DNA from: Hirschia maritima DSM 19733
GTDB lineage: Bacteria; Pseudomonadota; Alphaproteobacteria; Caulobacterales; Hyphomonadaceae
DNA length: 64,000 bases
Assembly (NCBI RefSeq): GCF_000378345.1
Contig: NZ_KB899545.1
Location: forward strand, 186,001 to 250,000
Direction of reading: 5' to 3'
The position numbers were made by a program, and so were the translations under genes. Positions 35,790 through 44,554 of the stretch are shown in pieces. Below the pieces are notes generated by a model, which saw only the letters and a program-made list of their open reading frames with translations, was not told the origin of the DNA and did not search any database. The number at the start of each line of letters is the position of its first letter. The first letter of the stretch is position 1.

Positions 35790-36668
35790 ATGGCTAATTG
35801 TGCATTTCTTGGTTTGGGAGTAATGGGCGGTCCTATGGCAGGTTGGCTGGCCACAAAAGGACATTCCGTAAAAGTTTGGAATAGAACACACGTAAAAGCT
35901 GAAGCATGGGCGAACAAATACAATGGCATTGCCTGCGGATCACCACTTGAAGCTATAGCAGATGCCGATTTCATAATGATGTGCTTAGGCGATGACCCTG
36001 ATGTGGATGCCGTTTTTGAACAAATAGAAGCTGGCCTGAAGCCTGGGATGATTGTTATCGATCACACCACAACATCAGCTGATCTCGCGAAACGAATTGC
36101 CAAGAAATGTTCGTCAAATGCAGCTCATTTTATTGATGGACCGGTTTCAGGAGGTGAAGCTGGTGCAGTGAATGGAAAATTGACCGTCATGGCTGGCGCG
36201 GATCAGGATGTGTTTGAAAAAGCAGTTCCGGTAATGGAGGCCTATGCAGCCACTATTACGCGCATTGGAGAAATTGGAACGGGGCAATTAGCGAAGTCTG
36301 TCAATCAGATTTGTATTGCTGGTGTCTTGCAAGGACTGTCCGAGGGGCTTCATTTTGCCATGAAGCATGATTTGGATACAGATCAGGTTCTCAAAGCCGT
36401 CTCTGGCGGATCTGCTCAATCATGGCAGATGGAAAACCGTGGTAAAACCATGGTGGAAGGCGAATATGAGTTTGGTTTTGCCGTTGATTGGCTCAGAAAA
36501 GACCTACGCATTGCGCTTGATGCCGCGCGCCAATCTGGGGCTAGTCTGCCTGTAACGGCCATGATTGATCAATTCTATGCAGATGTTCAGAAAAAGGGTG
36601 GTGGACGTTGGGACACCTCTAGTTTATTGACTCGCCTTAACACTGATAGCGATATCAAAAAGGGCTGA
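35790..36668 (+). CDS. NAD(P)-dependent beta-hydroxyacid dehydrogenase (3-hydroxyisobutyrate dehydrogenase-like)
   Basis: A 292-residue enzyme of the beta-hydroxyacid dehydrogenase family. The Rossmann motif is FLGLGVMGGPMAGWLATKGH at the N-terminus, the substrate loop DGPVSGGEAGAVNGKLTVMAGAD is at about residue 118, and the catalytic Lys lies in GTGQLAKSVNQICI (about residue 170). Substrates in this family include 3-hydroxyisobutyrate, tartronate semialdehyde and succinic semialdehyde; sequence does not decide. GAGGAG lies upstream of both a GTG (35787) and the ATG (35790); I use the ATG. It is followed two bases later by pgl. Confidence 0.87.
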   Translation: MANCAFLGLGVMGGPMAGWLATKGHSVKVWNRTHVKAEAWANKYNGIACGSPLEAIADADFIMMCLGDDPDVDAVFEQIEAGLKPGMIVIDHTTTSADLAKRIAKKCSSNAAHFIDGPVSGGEAGAVNGKLTVMAGADQDVFEKAVPVMEAYAATITRIGEIGTGQLAKSVNQICIAGVLQGLSEGLHFAMKHDLDTDQVLKAVSGGSAQSWQMENRGKTMVEGEYEFGFAVDWLRKDLRIALDAARQSGASLPVTAMIDQFYADVQKKGGGRWDTSSLLTRLNTDSDIKKG

Positions 36669-36670
36669 TT

Positions 36671-37360
36671 ATGAAGTTTGAACGTTTTGGGAACAAGGCT
36701 GATTTAGTTGAACGCGCATATGAGATCGTGTTTGAAGTGCTGGATGTTGGGCTTGCGCAAAATGGCGCTGCCAGCTTGATGTGTTCGGGTGGTTCGACGC
36801 CTGGACCACTTTATGAGCAGTTATCTGCGACTGACCTTGATTGGTCAAAAATTAAAGTTGGCTTAGTCGATGACCGTTGGGTATCTCCCGACCATGACCG
36901 TTCAAACCAAAAACTCCTCAACAATACTCTGTTGAAAAACAATGGCGCAGCAGCCAAGTTTTATCCGATGTTTGTTGAGGGCAAGTCTGCTGCTGAGGCA
37001 GTGGAGCAACGGGCCGCTGAGTTTGCTGAAATAAAATTGCCACTAGATGTTGTGATTTTGGGGATGGGGCCTGATGGACATTCTTTATCTTGGTTTCCAG
37101 AAGCTGACGGGCTGATAGAAGCGACTGATCCATCTAATGACAAACTAATTGCCGCGGTTATGGCGAACCGATCTGAGGTGACGGGTGATGAATTGGAACG
37201 TATGACTCTAACTTATAAAGCTGTGGCGAATGCTAAGAATGTAATCTTGATGATTACAGGTGAAGACAAGTTAAAAGTCTTCGAAGACAAGAGTACTGAT
37301 TATCCTGTTCGTCTTGTGGAAAAGGCTGCCGGTGATCGTCTCATCATTTTATATGCTTGA
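36671..37360 (+). CDS. pgl: 6-phosphogluconolactonase
   Basis: A 229-residue cytoplasmic enzyme of the DevB/Pgl family that hydrolyses 6-phosphogluconolactone in the pentose phosphate and Entner-Doudoroff routes. Family blocks are LMCSGGSTPGPLYEQL, WSKIKVGLVDDRWVSPDHDRSN and DVVILGMGPDGHSLSWFP, the last holding the phosphate-binding and catalytic residues. It lies two bases after the dehydrogenase gene, so the two are co-translated. zwf and edd, the usual partners, are not in the window. Confidence 0.93.
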   Translation: MKFERFGNKADLVERAYEIVFEVLDVGLAQNGAASLMCSGGSTPGPLYEQLSATDLDWSKIKVGLVDDRWVSPDHDRSNQKLLNNTLLKNNGAAAKFYPMFVEGKSAAEAVEQRAAEFAEIKLPLDVVILGMGPDGHSLSWFPEADGLIEATDPSNDKLIAAVMANRSEVTGDELERMTLTYKAVANAKNVILMITGEDKLKVFEDKSTDYPVRLVEKAAGDRLIILYA

Positions 37361-37385
37361 TTGACCTATAGCGATCAAAAGCTGT

Positions 37386-37415
37386 GCAAATGCGTGTCAT
37401 ATATCACGCATTTGC
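37386..37415. repeat. Perfect 11-bp inverted repeat between pgl and the prkA promoter
   Basis: The arms GCAAATGCGTG (37386-37396) and CACGCATTTGC (37405-37415) enclose TCATATAT. It starts 26 bases after the pgl stop and ends eight bases before the -24 element. There is no T-run on the plus strand, so it is either an imperfect pgl terminator or a regulator-binding site. Confidence 0.55.
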
Positions 37416-37422
37416 CGCAAAT

Positions 37423-37439
37423 TTGGCACTAAAACTGCA
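37423..37439 (+). promoter_or_regulatory. Candidate sigma-54 (-24/-12) promoter of the prkA operon
   Basis: The sequence TTGGCACTAAAACTGCA has GG and GC exactly ten bases apart and matches TTGGCAC-N5-TTGCA except for one T to C change in the -12 element. It points towards prkA. In E. coli the homologous yeaGH operon is known to be driven by a sigma-54 promoter under NtrC, which supports the assignment. Confidence 0.6.
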
Positions 37440-37670
37440 TTAAATTATTCCATAATTAAGAAAATGCTCTCATGCTGTTTGAGCGTTTGGTGGCAAGTTT
37501 TGCCTGAAAAACCGACTTCAAAGTCAGGGCGCTGTTTCTCGTCTAAATTGAATTCACAATCACTGAAATAATTATCACATCCTTGTAACATATGCATTTT
37601 TTCTCTTTGCGTATTTGGAAATGCAGGGCATGATTCACCTGTAACGAGTTTTGTCTGAACAGGAGGTGTC

Positions 37671-37814
37671 ATGCCTAGAATGCTTCAGGTTGGAACTTCT
37701 GGGCCTTTGTGCCTAGTCGAAACACTACCCGCCTTGGAGGGCGACGGTCTCGTTACAATTCAACCCAATTTCAAAATTAATTTCTCTAACTTTAGGACGG
37801 AGCGACTAGAATGA
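37671..37814 (+). CDS. Predicted small protein (47 aa) translationally coupled to prkA
   Basis: A 48-codon frame below usual gene-calling limits. It starts MPRMLQVGTSGPLC and ends FRTERLE. The evidence is positional: AGGAGGTG, close to an ideal Shine-Dalgarno, lies just upstream of the ATG (four-base spacer after AGGAGG), and the stop overlaps the prkA ATG (ATGA). I recognise no domain, signal peptide or membrane segment; there is one Cys. It could be a real small protein, a leader peptide that controls prkA translation by coupling, or chance. PrkA also has its own weaker site (AGGACGGAG), so coupling may not be essential. Confidence 0.5.
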   Translation: MPRMLQVGTSGPLCLVETLPALEGDGLVTIQPNFKINFSNFRTERLE

Positions 37815-39748
37815 GCGAACTCTTTGACTCTTATACACGCGCCTTTGAAGCCCGTCGCGAAACAGTGATGAGCCTTCAGGATTATCTGGAGGGCTGCAAA
37901 AGCGACTCACTAATGTATGCAGGACCACACGAAAGATTGCTGGCCGCCATTGGTGAACCGGAAATGGTGGATACTTCCAAAGACCCGCGTTTGGGTCGAA
38001 TCTTTATGAATAGAACAATCCGCGTTTATCCAGCCTTTAAAGAATTTTTCGGCATGGAAGAAACAATAGAACGTATCGTGGCGTTTTTTCGCCAAGGTGC
38101 GCAAGGTTTAGAAGAACGCAAACAAATACTTTATCTATTAGGCCCAGTAGGTGGCGGTAAGTCTTCCCTCGCAGAACGCGTGAAGTCACTCATGGAAGAG
38201 CAGCCGGTCTATGTACTCAAGGCAGGTGACGATTTATCACCGATTTTTGAAAGTCCATTGGGACTGTTTGATCCTGAAATTTATGGTGAGCAACTCTCCT
38301 CTGAGTTCAATATCCCAAAACGTCGTCTGACGGGGTTAATGAGCCCATGGGCACTTAAAAGACTAGATGAATTTGGTGGTGATATCACCAAGTTCAAAGT
38401 CGCCAAGTTAATGCCTTCTCGTTTGCGGCAGACAGCTATTGCTAAAACCGAGCCCGGCGATGAAAACAATCAGGATGTGTCCTCACTCGTTGGGAAGGTG
38501 GATATTCGCCAGCTTGAATTCCATTCTCAAGATGATCCGGATGCATATTCTTATTCTGGTGGTCTAAACCGCGCTAATCAAGGTGTACTTGAATTTGTGG
38601 AGATGTTTAAAGCTCCGATCAAGATGTTGCACCCATTGCTGACAGCGACACAAGAAGGAAACTATGTTGGCTCTGAGAATATCGGTGCAATTCCTTACAC
38701 GGGAATTATCATGGCCCACTCCAATGAAAGTGAGTGGAAATCCTTTAAGAACAACAAAACCAATGAAGCGTTTATCGACCGTATTTATGTGATCAAAGTT
38801 CCATATTGTTTGCGTGTTGAAGAGGAAGTGAAAATCTACGAAAAACTCGTTGGATCATCGGAGCTTTCAGAAGCGCCTTGTGCACCAGGCACATTGGAAA
38901 TGTTGGCGCAATGTTCAGTGCTTTCTCGTCTGAAAGAGCATGAAAACTCTACACCTTATGCGAAGATGCGCGTTTACGATGGTGACAGCCTAAAAGATGT
39001 CGACCCCAAAGCACGCACAATGCAAGAGTATAAGGACGTAGCAGGTGTCGATGAGGGGATGAATGGAATCTCCACACGTTTTGCTTTCAAAGCGCTCTCG
39101 GCAACGTTCAATCATGATACAGAGGAAGTTGCGGCTGACCCCGTGCATCTCATGTATGTGATGGAGCAAGCAATTAAGCGTGAGCAATTCCCTGAGGAGG
39201 TCGAAAACGCGTATCTCGGCTACATAAAAGGTGAATTGGCACCGCGTTATGCGGAGTTTATCGGCCATGAAATCCAGAAAGCATATTTGGAAAGTTACCA
39301 TGATTACGGGCAAAACCTGTTTGACCGATATGTTGATTATGCTGACGCTTGGATTGAAGATCAGGACTTTAAAGATCCAGATACTGGTCAGCTATTAAAC
39401 CGCGAGTCTTTGAACCAAGAGCTTTCGAAAATTGAAAAACCAGCTGGCATAGCAAACCCAAAAGACTTCAGAAACGAAGTGGTGAAATTCACTTTACGGA
39501 CACGTGCCAACAATAAGGGTGAGAACCCAAGTTGGACATCCTATGAGAAAATCCGAGAAGTAATTGAGCGCCGTATGTTTGCTCAAGTGGAAGAATTGCT
39601 GCCGGTTATCTCATTTGGTTCTAAAAAGGACTCCGACAGCGAGAAGAAGCACAATGAGTTTGTTCAGCGCATGGTAGAGCGTGGTTATACCGACAGGCAG
39701 GTAAGACGCCTCGTTGAGTGGTATATGCGCGTGAGACAAGCGGGGTGA
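37811..39748 (+). CDS. prkA: PrkA family serine protein kinase (YeaG-like)
   Basis: A 645-residue cytoplasmic protein. It has an N-terminal AAA-type domain with Walker A GPVGGGKSSLAERVK (about residue 115), preceded by FFGMEETIERIVAFF, and the C-terminal PrkA domain. Conserved blocks include NRANQGVLEFVEMFKAPIKMLHPLLTATQEGNY and AHSNESEWKSFKNNKTNEAFIDRI. PrkA/YeaG proteins are linked to starvation, sporulation and stationary-phase stress; both kinase and Lon-like protease activities have been proposed. It leads the prkA-yeaH-spoVR operon, has its own AGGACGGAG, and overlaps the small upstream frame. Confidence 0.95.
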   Translation: MSELFDSYTRAFEARRETVMSLQDYLEGCKSDSLMYAGPHERLLAAIGEPEMVDTSKDPRLGRIFMNRTIRVYPAFKEFFGMEETIERIVAFFRQGAQGLEERKQILYLLGPVGGGKSSLAERVKSLMEEQPVYVLKAGDDLSPIFESPLGLFDPEIYGEQLSSEFNIPKRRLTGLMSPWALKRLDEFGGDITKFKVAKLMPSRLRQTAIAKTEPGDENNQDVSSLVGKVDIRQLEFHSQDDPDAYSYSGGLNRANQGVLEFVEMFKAPIKMLHPLLTATQEGNYVGSENIGAIPYTGIIMAHSNESEWKSFKNNKTNEAFIDRIYVIKVPYCLRVEEEVKIYEKLVGSSELSEAPCAPGTLEMLAQCSVLSRLKEHENSTPYAKMRVYDGDSLKDVDPKARTMQEYKDVAGVDEGMNGISTRFAFKALSATFNHDTEEVAADPVHLMYVMEQAIKREQFPEEVENAYLGYIKGELAPRYAEFIGHEIQKAYLESYHDYGQNLFDRYVDYADAWIEDQDFKDPDTGQLLNRESLNQELSKIEKPAGIANPKDFRNEVVKFTLRTRANNKGENPSWTSYEKIREVIERRMFAQVEELLPVISFGSKKDSDSEKKHNEFVQRMVERGYTDRQVRRLVEWYMRVRQAG

Positions 39749-39754
39749 TGATAC

Positions 39755-41059
39755 ATGCATATTATCGACCGACGACGCGAAGGAGGTAAAAGCCTTACTA
39801 ACCGACAGCGATTTTTAAAGCGGTCTAAAAAACTGGTTAAAAAAGCGGTGAAAGAGGCAGCCTCCGGGCGTTCAATCAAAGACACGGGCAAGGGCGGGGA
39901 TGTTGTTATCCCCGCAGACGGTGTTCACGAACCGTCATTACGTAAAGGCCGTTTTGGTGGTCGCCGTGAACGTGTCCTTCCCGGTAACAAGGAGTATCTG
40001 GAAGGAGATCGCATTGAGCGCCCTGAGGATGGCGAAGGTGGTGGAAGTAAAGCTTCTGACGGTGGCGAGGGACAGGATGACTTTACATTTAACCTCTCCA
40101 GTGAAGAGTTTATGGAACTTTTCCTTGAAGACTTAGAGTTACCTGATCTTGCAAAACGTCAAGTCATGGGTGTTGAGGATGTTATTCCTGAACGTGCAGG
40201 CTTTCAATCGTCTGGACCGCCCACATCAATTGCTATCGGCCGAACTATGAGAAATTCCATGTCTCGGCGGATCGCGCTAAAACGCCCGCGTGAGGGTGAA
40301 ATTGAAATAGCTGAAAAAGCCCTCGCCAAGCTTAAAGTTGATGACGCACCTTCTGCCAAAATTAAAACAGCGCAGGATAAGATTGATACTCTGAAACGGC
40401 GAAAGAAGTTCATTCCGTTTATTGATCCAATTGATGTGAAGTATCGCCGTTTCGAAGGTGTGCCACAGCCTGTTGCGCGGGCAGTTATGTTTTGTCTGAT
40501 GGATGTTTCAGGGTCTATGGACAAACATATGAAAGATTTGGCAAAGCGATTTTATAGCTTGCTCTATTTGTTCCTTCAGACACGCTATTCACGCGTGGAG
40601 GTGGTGTTCATCCGGCATACGCATGAGGCTAAAGAAGTCGACGAGCAAACATTCTTCTATAGCCGTGAAAGCGGCGGAACGATTGTGTCGACCGCACTTG
40701 AGGAAATGTTGGAGGTTGTGAGAGATCGTTTTCCTGCCGACCAGTGGAATATATATGCTGCTCAAGCATCAGATGGAGATAATCTGCCGTCAGATAACCT
40801 TAAAACTGTGAGCATGCTTCAAGATGTGATCCTGCCGCTCTGTCAATATTACGCTTATCTTGAAGTTGGAAATGACGAGCAGCAACGATTCCGAATGTCC
40901 GGTGATGAAGAGACCGGGTTATGGCGTGCTTATCATCACCTTGTTGCATCCGGCGGTGATGTCGCCATGCGAAAAGTAAAACATCGCCGCGAGATTTTCC
41001 CTGTCTTTGCAGACTTGTTCAAAAAACGCGAAACCGCGAGCGAGGCTGCGTCTGCCTAA
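39755..41059 (+). CDS. yeaH: YeaH/YhbH family protein (DUF444, VWA-like)
   Basis: A 434-residue DUF444 protein. The N-terminus (MHIIDRRREGGKSLTNRQRFLKR) is basic, a Gly/Asp-rich stretch follows (about residues 85-110), and the C-terminal half holds a von Willebrand A-like domain with the metal-site motif FCLMDVSGSMDKHMKD (DxSxS). SGGTIVSTALEEM and YAAQASDGDN are later family blocks. It sits six bases after prkA and before spoVR; this three-gene order is widely conserved. The biochemical role is unknown; a partner of the PrkA kinase is the usual proposal. Confidence 0.94.
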   Translation: MHIIDRRREGGKSLTNRQRFLKRSKKLVKKAVKEAASGRSIKDTGKGGDVVIPADGVHEPSLRKGRFGGRRERVLPGNKEYLEGDRIERPEDGEGGGSKASDGGEGQDDFTFNLSSEEFMELFLEDLELPDLAKRQVMGVEDVIPERAGFQSSGPPTSIAIGRTMRNSMSRRIALKRPREGEIEIAEKALAKLKVDDAPSAKIKTAQDKIDTLKRRKKFIPFIDPIDVKYRRFEGVPQPVARAVMFCLMDVSGSMDKHMKDLAKRFYSLLYLFLQTRYSRVEVVFIRHTHEAKEVDEQTFFYSRESGGTIVSTALEEMLEVVRDRFPADQWNIYAAQASDGDNLPSDNLKTVSMLQDVILPLCQYYAYLEVGNDEQQRFRMSGDEETGLWRAYHHLVASGGDVAMRKVKHRREIFPVFADLFKKRETASEAASA

Positions 41060-41089
41060 TTAATTTATTTGAAGAAAGTGTGAGATCAC

Positions 41090-42655
41090 ATGACCGCACA
41101 GGAAAAAGTAAAAACCGACGAAACATCCCAAAACAATCTCTTGTTTGAAGAGGCCGACTGGGATGCCGCGTTGATTGATAAAGTCTACAATGCGATTGAT
41201 GAAATTGCGATTGGTGAGATGAAACTGGAACCGTACCCCAGTCAAATCGAAGTGATTACATCCGAGCAGATGCTTGATGCATATGCTTCGACCGGAATGC
41301 CGTTGTTTTACAATCACTGGAGCTTCGGAAAACAATTTGCCTACAATGAAGCCATGTATCGCAAAGGGTATCAGGGGCTAGCCTATGAGATTGTAATCAA
41401 TTCAGATCCATGTGTTTGTTACATAATGGAAGAAAACTCTGCAACTATGCAGACACTTGTGATTGCGCATGCCGCCTTTGGGCATTCGCATTTCTTCCGA
41501 AATAATTACGTCTTCAAGCAATGGACAGATGCCAGCGGGATTATCGATTATCTCGCTTTTGCGAAATCATTTATCGCGAAGTGTGAAGATAAATATGGGC
41601 CGGATGAAGTAGAGAAAGTACTCGACTCAGCCCATGCGCTTCAGTCTCATGGTATTCATCGCTATCCCAAGAAACGTCAGGCTAGTTTAGCCGAGGAGGC
41701 AGACAGAGAACGATTGCGCCGCGAGCATGGAGAAGCATTGTTCAATGATTTGTGGAGAACGGTTCCTGATAAAGAGAAAAAACAAGTTACTGAAGATGAG
41801 GCTATATTAGCGCGTCAACGCGAAATACTTGGATTGCCCGAGGAAAATATTCTCTATTTTTTGGAAAAAACAGCACCACGCCTTGAGCCTTGGAAGCGAG
41901 AAATATTGCGGATTGTGCGATTAATTGCACAGTATTTTTATCCGCAACGACAGACCAAAATGATGAATGAGGGATGTGCCACATACACGCATCACCGGAT
42001 CATGACGCGTTTGCATGAAAAAGGGCAAATTTCAGACGGAAGTTACTTGGAATTTCTTCATTCTCATTCCGGTGTCGTTATGCAGCCAGAGTTTGATGAT
42101 CAGCGCTTTAGCGGCATCAATCCTTATGCATTGGGTTTTGCAATGTGTGAGGATATAGAACGCATATGCAATGAACCAACTCATGAAGATTTAGAATGGT
42201 TTCCTGACATTGCGGGGCGCGGCAATCATATGGAAGTGCTAAAGGATATTTGGGCAAACTTTCGAGATGAGAGTTTTGTACTGCAGTATCTTTCACCGCA
42301 TTTGATCCGTAAGCTCGGCTTGTTCCATATCGTGGATGATAGCGAGGAAGATGAAATTGAAGTTGCTGCTATCCATGACGAACGAGGTTACCTAAAGGTA
42401 CGCCGTGCGCTTTCTCGAGATTATGATGTGTCACGAGCGGATCCAAATATTCAGGTATCGGATGTGGACCTCGCGGGAGACCGTTGCTTAAACCTCACGC
42501 ACTATATTTCTGAAGGCGTGTTGTTGGATGCAGACGACACGTGGCGGGTTATGCGCCATCTATGCAATTTATGGGGCTATCCCGTTGCTCTTCGGGAAGT
42601 GGATCCAAACGGCAAAGTTGTTGAAAAATACGTGTTGGATCCAGAAGATGCTTAG
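41090..42655 (+). CDS. spoVR: SpoVR family protein (YcgB-like)
   Basis: A 521-residue protein of the SpoVR/YcgB family. Its hallmark blocks are MPLFYNHWSFGKQFA, YEIVINSDPCVCYIMEENSA, VIAHAAFGHSHFFRNNY, TKMMNEGCATYTHHRIM and INPYALGFAMCEDIERI. The many conserved His and Glu residues (HAAFGHSHFF, NEGCATYTHH) suggest a metal site. In Bacillus, SpoVR affects the spore cortex; in Gram-negatives it accompanies PrkA and YeaH. It is the last gene of the operon and ends only eight bases from the convergent MerC gene. Confidence 0.95.
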   Translation: MTAQEKVKTDETSQNNLLFEEADWDAALIDKVYNAIDEIAIGEMKLEPYPSQIEVITSEQMLDAYASTGMPLFYNHWSFGKQFAYNEAMYRKGYQGLAYEIVINSDPCVCYIMEENSATMQTLVIAHAAFGHSHFFRNNYVFKQWTDASGIIDYLAFAKSFIAKCEDKYGPDEVEKVLDSAHALQSHGIHRYPKKRQASLAEEADRERLRREHGEALFNDLWRTVPDKEKKQVTEDEAILARQREILGLPEENILYFLEKTAPRLEPWKREILRIVRLIAQYFYPQRQTKMMNEGCATYTHHRIMTRLHEKGQISDGSYLEFLHSHSGVVMQPEFDDQRFSGINPYALGFAMCEDIERICNEPTHEDLEWFPDIAGRGNHMEVLKDIWANFRDESFVLQYLSPHLIRKLGLFHIVDDSEEDEIEVAAIHDERGYLKVRRALSRDYDVSRADPNIQVSDVDLAGDRCLNLTHYISEGVLLDADDTWRVMRHLCNLWGYPVALREVDPNGKVVEKYVLDPEDA

Positions 42656-42662
42656 ATAGAGG

Positions 42663-43061
42663 TTAAGCTTTGTGACGGGCTACCATACGACTAATGTGAG
42701 CTGCAGAAAGCAAGATTACACCACTAATCGTGAGGTTTGTTTCGTAGGCTTCAAACATTTCAACAAACGCTCCCAAAATAAGCAGGGTGCCACCGGTTAG
42801 TATGAGAGCGACAATAGCAGGCGTCAGTCGTTTTGCATTCTGAGATGTGAAGAATACAGATGCAGAGACTGGGATCGCAATGAGCACCAATAATTTGTGC
42901 ACCATCTCATTCTCTGAAAACGGTCCAAGAAGTGGAAGCGCAGACACTAGAAAGGGAAGAAGCAAACAGTGAGCTAGGCACAAAAATGACAAAGCAACAG
43001 CAGTGATGTCTGCCCAGCCTGAAGCGGGGGGAGTTGTCTGTACTTTCAATTTGCTCTCCAA
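42663..43061 (-). CDS. MerC domain-containing membrane protein
   Basis: A 132-residue protein with four predicted membrane helices. The first carries LSFLCLAHCLLLPFLVSALPLLG, which matches the MerC domain (Cys and His-Cys in helix one). MerC proteins carry mercury in some mer operons, but no mer genes are nearby and stand-alone chromosomal MerC proteins are common in marine alphaproteobacteria. A general membrane or metal role is therefore more likely than mercury resistance. Confidence 0.82.
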   Translation of the reverse strand: MESKLKVQTTPPASGWADITAVALSFLCLAHCLLLPFLVSALPLLGPFSENEMVHKLLVLIAIPVSASVFFTSQNAKRLTPAIVALILTGGTLLILGAFVEMFEAYETNLTISGVILLSAAHISRMVARHKA

Positions 43062-43195
43062 TAAGGGTCTTGAATTGTATGAGATTAGAGATCTGAGAAA
43101 GAGCTCAACATCAATCTTCCATATTGTAATAGTGTAACGAAGCGAAATATCAATAAGCTAGTTGCGTATTAATGCATCAAAGCAGGGGATAACGT

Positions 43196-43876
43196 TTAAG
43201 AATAATATATTTTGGCGAGATATTTCGGGGATACACCAATTGAATATGCAGTGAGAAATACAACATTCAGCAACTGCGTCTTTATGAGCCCCTTTGACAT
43301 AAATCTTTCTGCAGATGTCGTGATGCAGGTATTCGATTTTTGCACAATACCCAGCTTTTTCAGTTTTCGACGCAAATCAACATCTTCAAAAAGTGGCTCT
43401 TGAGAGCATCCGCCTATTTTCTGATAGTCGCGTTGTCTAAAGAAATATCCCTGATCACCAAATGTTGTGAGCTGACAATCAAACCGGCTAAAAAATTCAT
43501 ACAACTTCAAAATAGGGTGATCAGTAGAGAACTTTAGATGAAAGCAACCAAGGGAAACTTTCGGGTTTTTCATTGTGGTGATTATTTGCTGTTTTACATT
43601 TTCAGTAATTACGGAATCTGCATGAAGGATCCAGAAAATGTCTCCCGTGGCTATTGCGGTGCCTCCGCATATCTGAATGCCGCGGCCTCGAGGGCTATTT
43701 AGAAATTCTACTCTACTGTCAGTAAGGAGCGCCTCTATACCGCCGTCTGTGCTTCCCCCATCCGCGATAATTATTTGATGAAAATTCAGTTCTGAAAGTT
43801 GTTCAACCAAAGGCAAAACAGATTTGATGTTATTGAGGAGGGGGATAATGACACTAATTGTGGGGGGATGTGTCAT
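43196..43876 (-). CDS. Glycosyltransferase family 2 (TIGR04283-like)
   Basis: A 226-residue GT-A fold glycosyltransferase. The N-terminus has ISVIIPLLNN, then IIIADGGSTDGG (nucleotide-sugar binding), SPRGRGIQICGGTAIATGD and IFWILHADS with the DxD-like metal site. The acceptor region has FGDQGYFFRQRDYQKIGG and EPLFEDVDLRRKLKK. This pattern matches the TIGR04283 subfamily. The acceptor and sugar are unknown. It begins eight bases after the SRPBCC gene and is AT-rich in the third codon position. Confidence 0.85.
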   Translation of the reverse strand: MTHPPTISVIIPLLNNIKSVLPLVEQLSELNFHQIIIADGGSTDGGIEALLTDSRVEFLNSPRGRGIQICGGTAIATGDIFWILHADSVITENVKQQIITTMKNPKVSLGCFHLKFSTDHPILKLYEFFSRFDCQLTTFGDQGYFFRQRDYQKIGGCSQEPLFEDVDLRRKLKKLGIVQKSNTCITTSAERFMSKGLIKTQLLNVVFLTAYSIGVSPKYLAKIYYS

Positions 43877-43884
43877 GAATTCGC

Positions 43885-44526
43885 CTACTCGGTGAGACTA
43901 ATCGATTGAATAGCGGCCGCTTGCTCAGAGGCTTTTCTGACGTTTTTCAATATTTTGGGCGTGTCCTTAAACAAAGCGCGATTGATCATAAAGCGTGGGA
44001 CTGGAATGTTGGTGGCTAGTTTGGACTCATAAAAAAGGCGTGTCTTTCTACCTTCGTCTATTCCTATGAAAATCCAACGACCCTCCATGACTTTTAAATC
44101 TCCCCCAACGCGTTTGAATACAATACTTTGTGGGTAGATATAATCTGATGAAAATTCGTTTTTTGTTTTTGGCCAGAGGCGACTTAGGGAAAAAACGTGA
44201 AGTCGCGTATCGGAAATGACTTGGCCATTTTCGTTGGTTGAAGATTCCAACACTTCACATTTTTTGAGTTTGGGAACGATATTGGGCGCGTTGGCGCAAT
44301 CCACCATAATTTTCCAAACGACTTCAGGAGGGGCATTGATATCAATGGCTGCTTTCACGCTGCCAGAATTGATGCCGTCTTTGGATTTTTTGGATTGGCT
44401 CTCAACGAAGACATCGCCACTCTCCAGAGTAGCGATATCCTCGTCAGACAATACCGGTTCGGCTATTGTTTGAAAGGGGACTAATAGCCAAACTAATATT
44501 GTTATCGAGAATAGCCTTCTAAGCAC
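43885..44526 (-). CDS. Secreted SRPBCC/START-like protein
   Basis: A 213-residue protein with a signal peptide (MLRRLFSITILVWLLVPFQTIA, cleavage near residue 22). The following domain looks like the SRPBCC/polyketide-cyclase fold: VKAAIDINAPPEVVWKIMVDCANAPNIVPKLKKCEVL, a pattern typical of START-like lipid-binding proteins. An ARF-box-like end (FKDTPKILKNVRKASEQA) forms the long C-terminal helix. It lies between DUF547 and the glycosyltransferase on the same strand and may bind a hydrophobic ligand in the periplasm. Confidence 0.78.
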   Translation of the reverse strand: MLRRLFSITILVWLLVPFQTIAEPVLSDEDIATLESGDVFVESQSKKSKDGINSGSVKAAIDINAPPEVVWKIMVDCANAPNIVPKLKKCEVLESSTNENGQVISDTRLHVFSLSRLWPKTKNEFSSDYIYPQSIVFKRVGGDLKVMEGRWIFIGIDEGRKTRLFYESKLATNIPVPRFMINRALFKDTPKILKNVRKASEQAAAIQSISLTE

Positions 44527-44554
44527 TTTTTTTGCCTTCTTGTATCAATGTACA

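Larger units (their letters stand above)
37361..37670. other. Long leader/intergenic region before the prkA operon
   Basis: About 310 bases containing a 30-bp palindrome (37386-37415) and a sigma-54 promoter candidate (37423-37439). Roughly 220 bases of untranslated leader follow, up to the small reading frame at 37671. A 75-codon minus-strand open frame (37445-37672) lacks a ribosome site and I regard it as chance. Confidence 0.5.

Noticed and set aside
37445-37672. 75-codon minus-strand open frame in the prkA leader
   Set aside because: No ribosome site, no recognisable motif, and it runs against the well-supported plus-strand small frame.
42663-43061. Mercury resistance locus
   Set aside because: Only a stand-alone MerC-domain protein is present; merA, merR, merT and merP are absent.
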